From: Luteibacter sp. 9135
GTDB lineage: Bacteria > Pseudomonadota > Gammaproteobacteria > Xanthomonadales > Rhodanobacteraceae
DNA length: 64,000 nt
Assembly: GCF_000745005.1 (NCBI RefSeq)
Contig: NZ_JQNB01000001.1
Span: 1,791,501 to 1,855,500, forward strand
Direction of reading: 5' to 3'
Shown piece after piece: positions 59,782 through 64,000 of the stretch (positions are counted from its first letter, which is position 1; the number at the start of each line of letters is the position of its first letter). The position numbers and the translations under genes were made by a program. The notes under the pieces were generated by a model that did no database searches, was not told the DNA's origin, and saw nothing but the letters and a program-made list of their open reading frames with translations.

Positions 59782-60536
59782 TCCTGTTGCTGGACCTGGG
59801 TAACACCCGCCTGAAGTTCGCCTTGCTGGACGGCACCACCTTCACCCATCGGGGTGCGTTCGGCTGGGATGCCGACATCGCGCACGAACTGGCCGTGCTG
59901 TGGGCCGCGTGGCCGACACCGACGCGGGTCGTCGGCGCCTCCGTCGTGGATTCCGCGCGGGAAACCGCGGTGGATGTGGCGGCGCGCAAGGCGTTCGGCT
60001 TGATCGCCGAATGGGTGCGCACGCCGGCGCAGGCCTGCGGCGTGACCAACGCGTACGCTGAGCCGCAGCGCCTGGGGGTGGATCGCTTCTTGGCGCTGGT
60101 GGATGCGCATGCGGCGGGACGCTCGCCCTGTGTCCTGGCCAGCGTGGGCACGGCGCTCACCCTGGATGCGCTGGATGCGGAAGGCCGGCACCTCGGCGGC
60201 TGGATCGCGCCGGGCCCGTTGCTGATGCAGCAATCCGTGCTCGGGGCCACCGTGCAGGTGCGCCCGTCGGCCGCGGGCAACGTTCGCGATCTGGCCGACA
60301 ACACCGCCGACGGCCTGGCCTCGGGCTGCTGGCAGGCCTGCGCGGCCCTGGTCGATCGTTTCGTCGAGCGCTCGCGGGACACCCTCGGCGGACACCCCAC
60401 GGTGACCCTGGGCGGGGGCGACGCCGCCGTGCTGGCACCGCTGCTGGCGAACGAGGTCATGCTTGTGCCCGATACCGTGCTGCGCGGGCTGGCCGTCTGG
60501 GCCACGGTGCACACCGCCACCGTCGATATCGCCTAG
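59778..60536 (+). CDS. coaX: Type III pantothenate kinase
   Basis: 252 residues, GTG start at 59778 overlapping the birA TGA. ATP-binding LLLDLGNTRLKFALL, substrate site GVDRFLALVDAH and SVGTALTLDALD, and a late VTLGGGDAAVLAPLL are the CoaX motifs. It phosphorylates pantothenate in CoA synthesis and needs a monovalent cation. The birA-coaX-SPOR order is common in gammaproteobacteria. Confidence 0.95.
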   Translation: MILLLDLGNTRLKFALLDGTTFTHRGAFGWDADIAHELAVLWAAWPTPTRVVGASVVDSARETAVDVAARKAFGLIAEWVRTPAQACGVTNAYAEPQRLGVDRFLALVDAHAAGRSPCVLASVGTALTLDALDAEGRHLGGWIAPGPLLMQQSVLGATVQVRPSAAGNVRDLADNTADGLASGCWQACAALVDRFVERSRDTLGGHPTVTLGGGDAAVLAPLLANEVMLVPDTVLRGLAVWATVHTATVDIA

Positions 60537-60602
60537 AATCCCGACGCCGCCGGTTCTGACCAGGGGAACACGCGCAGGTCCAACGTCACGCCCAAGGCCA
60601 AC

Positions 60603-61493
60603 ATGCTGCTGCGTTTGTTCTTCGTCTTGCTGATTGCCCTCAACATCGCGGTGGCCGCGTGGCTGCTGCTGGGCGACACCGGCACCCATGCGGTGGACCC
60701 CACCGACAGCGGCGTGCCCCGACTCAAGCTGCTGGCCGAAGTACCGCCGCCGGCGGCTAGCGTAGCGCCGCCCACCGCCGCACCGGTCCATGCCGCGCCT
60801 GCGGTGCCGACGTCCGCAGCGGCACCGGCGTCTTCGAATGCATCGCCGGCGACGGCAACCACCCAGGCATCGGTCCCCGCATCCACACCCGCTGCCTCTG
60901 CACCGATCGCGCCCGTGTCCGGCGCCTCGGCGACGTCGGCCTTGGCAGCGGCGGCCGCCAAAGCGAAGGCACCGTCATCGTCCTTGTCCACGACACCACC
61001 GCTGGCCATTCCGGCACCGACCAGCCCCAAGCGCGCCTACCGCTGCCTCGCCGTGGGTCCGTTCGCCAACCAAGTGGATCTGCGCGCCGCGCGCACGGCC
61101 ATCGCCTCGCGCACGGTGCGCAGTCGCCAGCGCCAGGAGCAGGCCAGCGAGTCGCGAGGCTGGCGGGTGTTCCTGCCTGCGCAGGCCACGCGCGAGCAGG
61201 CGCTGGCGCAGGCCCGTCGGCTGGAGGCCAAGGGCATCAAGGATTATTTCGTGGTGACGGTGCAGGGTGAACTGCAGAACTCCGTGGCCCTGGGCCTGTT
61301 CCACGACCCGGCCAATGCGCGTAAGCGTCGCGACGAAGTGGCCGCCGCCGGTTTCCCGGCCCGCATGAGCGAGCGCACCGAGACCACGCCCGTATGGTGG
61401 TTGGACGTGGTGGTGCCCGAGGATGGAGGCAGCGACCTCCGCAAGGGCCTGCGCAACCCTGCCGTGACCACTCGACCCACGGGTTGCTTCTGA
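60603..61493 (+). CDS. SPOR-domain membrane protein
   Basis: 296 residues. One N-terminal transmembrane helix (LLRLFFVLLIALNIAVAAWLLL), a long Ala/Pro-rich linker (about 45-140), and a C-terminal SPOR domain (CLAVGPFANQVDLRAARTAI, VQGELQNSVALGLFHDPANA). SPOR domains bind denuded glycan strands at the division site. A TAGAAT box at the coaX end may be its own promoter. Typical final gene of the birA-coaX cluster. Confidence 0.88.
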   Translation: MLLRLFFVLLIALNIAVAAWLLLGDTGTHAVDPTDSGVPRLKLLAEVPPPAASVAPPTAAPVHAAPAVPTSAAAPASSNASPATATTQASVPASTPAASAPIAPVSGASATSALAAAAAKAKAPSSSLSTTPPLAIPAPTSPKRAYRCLAVGPFANQVDLRAARTAIASRTVRSRQRQEQASESRGWRVFLPAQATREQALAQARRLEAKGIKDYFVVTVQGELQNSVALGLFHDPANARKRRDEVAAAGFPARMSERTETTPVWWLDVVVPEDGGSDLRKGLRNPAVTTRPTGCF

Positions 61494-61509
61494 TAAACTT
61501 CCGCACTTC

Positions 61510-61585
61510 GCCGGCATAGCTCAGTTGGTAGAGCAACCGCCTTGTAAGCGGTAGGTCCCCAGTTCGAATCCGGGTGTCGGCACCA
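61510..61585 (+). tRNA. tRNA-Thr (anticodon TGT)
   Basis: A 76-nt cloverleaf ending in encoded CCA. The acceptor stem is GCCGGCA with TGTCGGC (one G-T pair), the D-arm AGCTCAGTTGGTAGAGC, and the anticodon loop CTTGTAA on the stem ACCGC/GCGGT gives TGT. The T-arm is CCCAG-TTCGAAT-CCGGG with one A-C mismatch. Accessory sequence begins on its 3' side. Confidence 0.93.
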
Positions 61586-61695
61586 GAAACCAGTCGAAGG
61601 CAGTCCGGCTCGTCCACTGTCTCTGTCAGCGGGGGCGGCACCCGCTTCCCACGTGGACTTACCACACGAGTTGGCTCGTCCATGAGCCGCAGGTG

Positions 61696-62211
61696 TTAGT
61701 CCAGAAGTAGATCGATTGCTGCACTTGAACTGTTATAGACAGGCTTGACTGTCACGATCGCAGATGTCGAGCCGTGCGAGTCGGCATCGCCGGTGTAGGT
61801 GCCCGAGAACTGGTACGACGTGATTCCTTTGGGAAGAGTGATCGGGAACTTCGCGGTCGTGTTGGTCGACATGAACTTGTAGAGCCCGCACCTTGAGTCG
61901 ACGCAGCCATAGTCGTACACGGTCGAGTTCGCGGTTGATGCTCTAACCTGAACCAACGGAGTGCCGTTCAGCATAAGCTGCACGTCACCGCCAGGAACAC
62001 TGTGGGTCGGCCCATCCACGAGATGCTTGCCGGTAACGACAACCGTCGCAATGACCTGCTTGCCTGGAGTGGGCTTGCCAGTGATCGTGACAGTAGTCCC
62101 AGTGGTGCTGTCTGCTATGGCCGGCAGGGCGATAGCGAAAAGCGCCATGCCTAGAACGTTCTTTCGCAGCCGCGAGTATGAGGCACTCGCTTTGTCGGAT
62201 TTGCTTGTCAT
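61696..62211 (-). CDS. Secreted protein with Ig-like repeat domain
   Basis: 171 residues from ATG 62211 (MTSKSDKASASYSRLRKN). A signal peptide or membrane anchor (NVLGMALFAIALPAIA) is followed by a beta-sandwich region TTVTITGKPTPGKQVIATVVV and ITSYQFSGTYTGDADSHGSTS, the pattern of bacterial Ig-like (Big/filamin-type) repeats, with Cys in DYGCVDSRCGLY forming a probable disulfide. Lower GC than core genes. Likely surface or periplasmic; no partner identified. Confidence 0.7.
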   Translation of the reverse strand: MTSKSDKASASYSRLRKNVLGMALFAIALPAIADSTTGTTVTITGKPTPGKQVIATVVVTGKHLVDGPTHSVPGGDVQLMLNGTPLVQVRASTANSTVYDYGCVDSRCGLYKFMSTNTTAKFPITLPKGITSYQFSGTYTGDADSHGSTSAIVTVKPVYNSSSAAIDLLLD

Positions 62212-62274
62212 AGGGCCATCCTGAGTTGAAGCGGATGTTGGCCGCCGAAGGTTGAACAGCATCAGCTCTTCGCC

Positions 62275-62592
62275 TTACTGATTCTCGACCTTGGTAGCGA
62301 AACAGGTTCCGTTGCTCTGGACGTCATACGCGATGTCCCCAATCTTACCGTCAGCCGCCTTCGCTGCGAGAAGAATGGCAACCATGCCGCGTGTGTTGGG
62401 CTGGTCCATACCGCCGAGGTAGACAACACCGTAAAGGCAATTGGCCGAGGTCGGTTCAACGAAGCGTGCGTAAGCCCCGATGCCGTTCTGAACTCCGACG
62501 CTTGCCACCGTGCGATTGAGGTCATCCGTCGCCGATGCCGCGAACGAGGCGCAAGCTATCAAGCTGCCGAAAAGCAGTGCAGAAATTTTCAT
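62275..62592 (-). CDS. Small secreted hypothetical protein
   Basis: 105 residues with signal peptide (MKISALLFGSLIACASFAASA). Mature part has two Cys (SANCLYGVVY and NGTCFATKV) and ends KVENQ. Encoded 63 nt before the Ig-like protein on the same strand, so likely co-transcribed. No known domain; lower-GC region next to tRNA-Thr. Confidence 0.7.
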   Translation of the reverse strand: MKISALLFGSLIACASFAASATDDLNRTVASVGVQNGIGAYARFVEPTSANCLYGVVYLGGMDQPNTRGMVAILLAAKAADGKIGDIAYDVQSNGTCFATKVENQ

Positions 62593-63017
62593 GATTTCCC
62601 CTGTATGAAGGTGCCGTGATTGGCTGCGGGATATTACTGCGCAAGTTTCGGCAAACTCTGTAGGGGATTGCCTGCGAAGCTTGTAGGGTTTCCCTTACAT
62701 CAAGAGCCGATTACTTCATCACAGTCGCCGCGCGATGATTCCGTCACGTAGGGACGATGCCGCCTTCGGACTTGCGTCCGTGAGTCCGTGGCTAAGGATT
62801 CGCTGTTCGATATGGAAGTGGATATCGTCAGCCGGACACATCAGCGGGAAGACCAGTTCAACATCGCCTTTACCCAGCGCGCTTACCGTGCCACCAAACC
62901 GGCGATCCGGAAGGCATTCAAGAGGTGCCTATACCTTGCTTGTCTTGCTGGTAGGCGCCTTCCGGTCCCGAATAGGTGTTGGGTTTCGGCACCGGCCCCG
63001 CCAGATCGTCCTCGATA
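62593..63017. other. 425-nt gap with no supported gene
   Basis: Open frames on the plus strand (62735-63304 and 62788-63249) run into and across the antisense strand of the SDR gene, lack a ribosome site and show no family pattern. GC rises from left to right, so a junction between lower-GC accessory and core sequence may lie near 62.75 kb. A remnant of a lost gene near 62800-62930 is possible but cannot be shown. Confidence 0.4.
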
Positions 63018-63848
63018 TCAACCGTCGGTCGATCTCGACAACGCCTCCCAGCGATCGATGTCCGCCGTCATGGCGCCCAGTTTGCCGCGCACCAGATCGA
63101 GTGCGTCACTGCCCAGCAGAAGGTGCGCGGGTGGATCGGGCAGGTCGATCAACGCCAGGATCGCCTTGCCCGCCCGGGCCGGATCGCCCAACTGGTGGCC
63201 GCTCTTCTCCTTGCGTGACTGCCGGATGGGTTCGAACAACGCGTCGTAGTCCGCAATGCTTCGCGGCGTACGCCGCATCGATCGCCCGGCCCAGTCCGTC
63301 CTGAAGCTGCCCGGCGCGACGGCCGTGACGTGGACGCCGAACGGTGCCAACTCTTTTCCCAGCACCTCGCTGATGCCTTCCAGGGCGAACTTGCTGCCGC
63401 AGTAGTAGGCAATGCCCGGCATGGTGATGAAACCGCCCATGGAAGTGATGTTGACGATGTGGCCGCGGCGTCGTTCGCGGAACCTCGGCACAAAGGCTTT
63501 TGTCACGGCCACGGCGCCGAAGACGTTGACCTCGAACTGCCGACGCATCTCTTCCATGGGCGACTCCTCCAAGATGCCCTCGTGGCCGTAGCCCGCGTTG
63601 TTGACCAGCACATCGACGGCGCCATGGCGCGATTCGACATCGGCGACGATTCCGGGGATCGCGTCGTGGTCGGTGACATCGAGGATGACCGCATGCGCGC
63701 GCGTGGCGTCCAGGGCTTCGAATGCGAAGCGGGCATCTTCGCTTCGCACGGTGCCGATGACGCGATGGCCGGCCGCGAGGGCTTCACGCGACAACGCCTG
63801 CCCGAAGCCGCTGCTGACGCCGGTGATGAAACATGTCTTGCTACCCAT
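63018..63848 (-). CDS. SDR-family oxidoreductase
   Basis: 276 residues from ATG 63848. Cofactor loop FITGVSSGFGQALS (residues 8-21), VDVLVNNAGYGHEGIL, NITSMGGF and the YxxxK pair in AYYCGSKFALEGI. The pattern is that of the classical SDR group with NADPH preference (residues VRSEDAR after strand 2). Substrate unknown. The frame is open to 63956, but this ATG starts at the conserved N-terminus with AAAAGG upstream. Divergent from a putative gene at the window end. Confidence 0.88.
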   Translation of the reverse strand: MGSKTCFITGVSSGFGQALSREALAAGHRVIGTVRSEDARFAFEALDATRAHAVILDVTDHDAIPGIVADVESRHGAVDVLVNNAGYGHEGILEESPMEEMRRQFEVNVFGAVAVTKAFVPRFRERRRGHIVNITSMGGFITMPGIAYYCGSKFALEGISEVLGKELAPFGVHVTAVAPGSFRTDWAGRSMRRTPRSIADYDALFEPIRQSRKEKSGHQLGDPARAGKAILALIDLPDPPAHLLLGSDALDLVRGKLGAMTADIDRWEALSRSTDG

Positions 63849-63929
63849 GGTCTGGCCTTTTCGTATGACGTGCCGACCAAGGTAGTTCCCGCGGACGTTG
63901 CATCCCATGGCCTGGTCTCTTGGGATATT

Positions 63930-63946
63930 GCCTGATCCTATTAGGC
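63930..63946. promoter_or_regulatory. Imperfect palindrome GCCTGAT-CCT-ATTAGGC in the divergent region
   Basis: Arms of 7 bp match at six positions. It lies 81 bp before the SDR start and 39 bp before the plus-strand ATG at 63986, a usual place for the binding site of a divergently encoded regulator. Confidence 0.35.
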
Positions 63947-63985
63947 CGGTTTGCATCGACGCATGGGATGAGGGACATTGGCGCG

Positions 63986-64000
63986 ATGGACGATAGCCAC
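63986..64000 (+). CDS. Possible start of a divergent gene (window edge)
   Basis: Only five codons (MDDSH) are inside the window, from ATG 63986 preceded by GAGGG at 63969-63973. A regulator next to the SDR would be usual, but nothing in five residues supports a family. Confidence 0.25.

Noticed and set aside
61237..61683. Minus-strand frame covering tRNA-Thr, with RIRTGDLPLTRRLLYQLSY
   Set aside because: This is the well-known false protein made by translating the antisense of a tRNA; the tRNA is certain.
62735..63304. Plus-strand frames across the end of the SDR gene
   Set aside because: No ribosome site, no family, and mostly antisense to a convincing SDR.

Overview
This is a GC-rich gammaproteobacterial chromosome segment, most likely from the Lysobacterales/Xanthomonadales (Rhodanobacteraceae, Luteibacter/Dyella type). 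That placement rests on gene content (Oar-like TonB receptor, PepSY-PhoP-PhoQ, an RpfC-like hybrid kinase), on very dense packing with 4-nt ATGA overlaps, and on GTAG-type REP hairpins. It is inferred from the sequence alone; no database search was made.

Layout. 1-10 kb: housekeeping and envelope genes (YdcF-like end, DUF2383 protein, SDR, a large S9 dipeptidyl-peptidase, Tat-exported MsrB, glycine-zipper protein, YihY/BrkB, HAD phosphatase, CPXCG protein, OprB porin). 10-23 kb: a complete myo-inositol catabolic locus. A long minus-strand operon runs substrate-binding protein, permease, ATPase, iolC(-DUF2090), iolD, iolE, iolB, iolA. It diverges from iolR-iolG-second dehydrogenase, and the shared control region carries two GGAA-N6-TTCC IolR-type operators. 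OprB just beyond iolA could serve as the outer-membrane entry. 23-29 kb: MFS transporter, esterase, cardiolipin synthase, FAD/NAD(P)-binding protein and thiol dioxygenase. 29.2-30.2 kb: no protein gene, but two inverted copies of a 238/243-bp highly structured repeat whose hairpin stems differ by compensatory changes, plus two REPs. 30-42 kb: TonB, universal stress protein, hemolysin III, DUF885, DUF456, DUF3298-type lipoprotein, small RIO-like kinase, Fpr, a TonB-dependent receptor and exonuclease III.

42-64 kb: RpfC-like hybrid kinase, secreted protein, solo ParB-like protein, a DUF2167/membrane/J-domain operon, and a lower-GC accessory stretch (about 48.5-53.9 kb) with a DUF5694 protein, a VOC protein, an S10 carboxypeptidase and a 'mobile mystery protein' A/B module. 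In that module the Fic partner is broken and the XRE partner has an operator array. Core genes then resume (dusA, PepSY-phoP-phoQ, mtfA, birA-coaX-SPOR, tRNA-Thr). They are followed by lower-GC small secreted proteins and an SDR with a divergent gene start at the window edge.

Most notable items: the covarying structured repeat pair with constant GNA/TNC triloops, the REP family whose GTAG foot supplies the msrB stop codon, the operator array of the mobile mystery module, and the DUF2167-J-domain operon.
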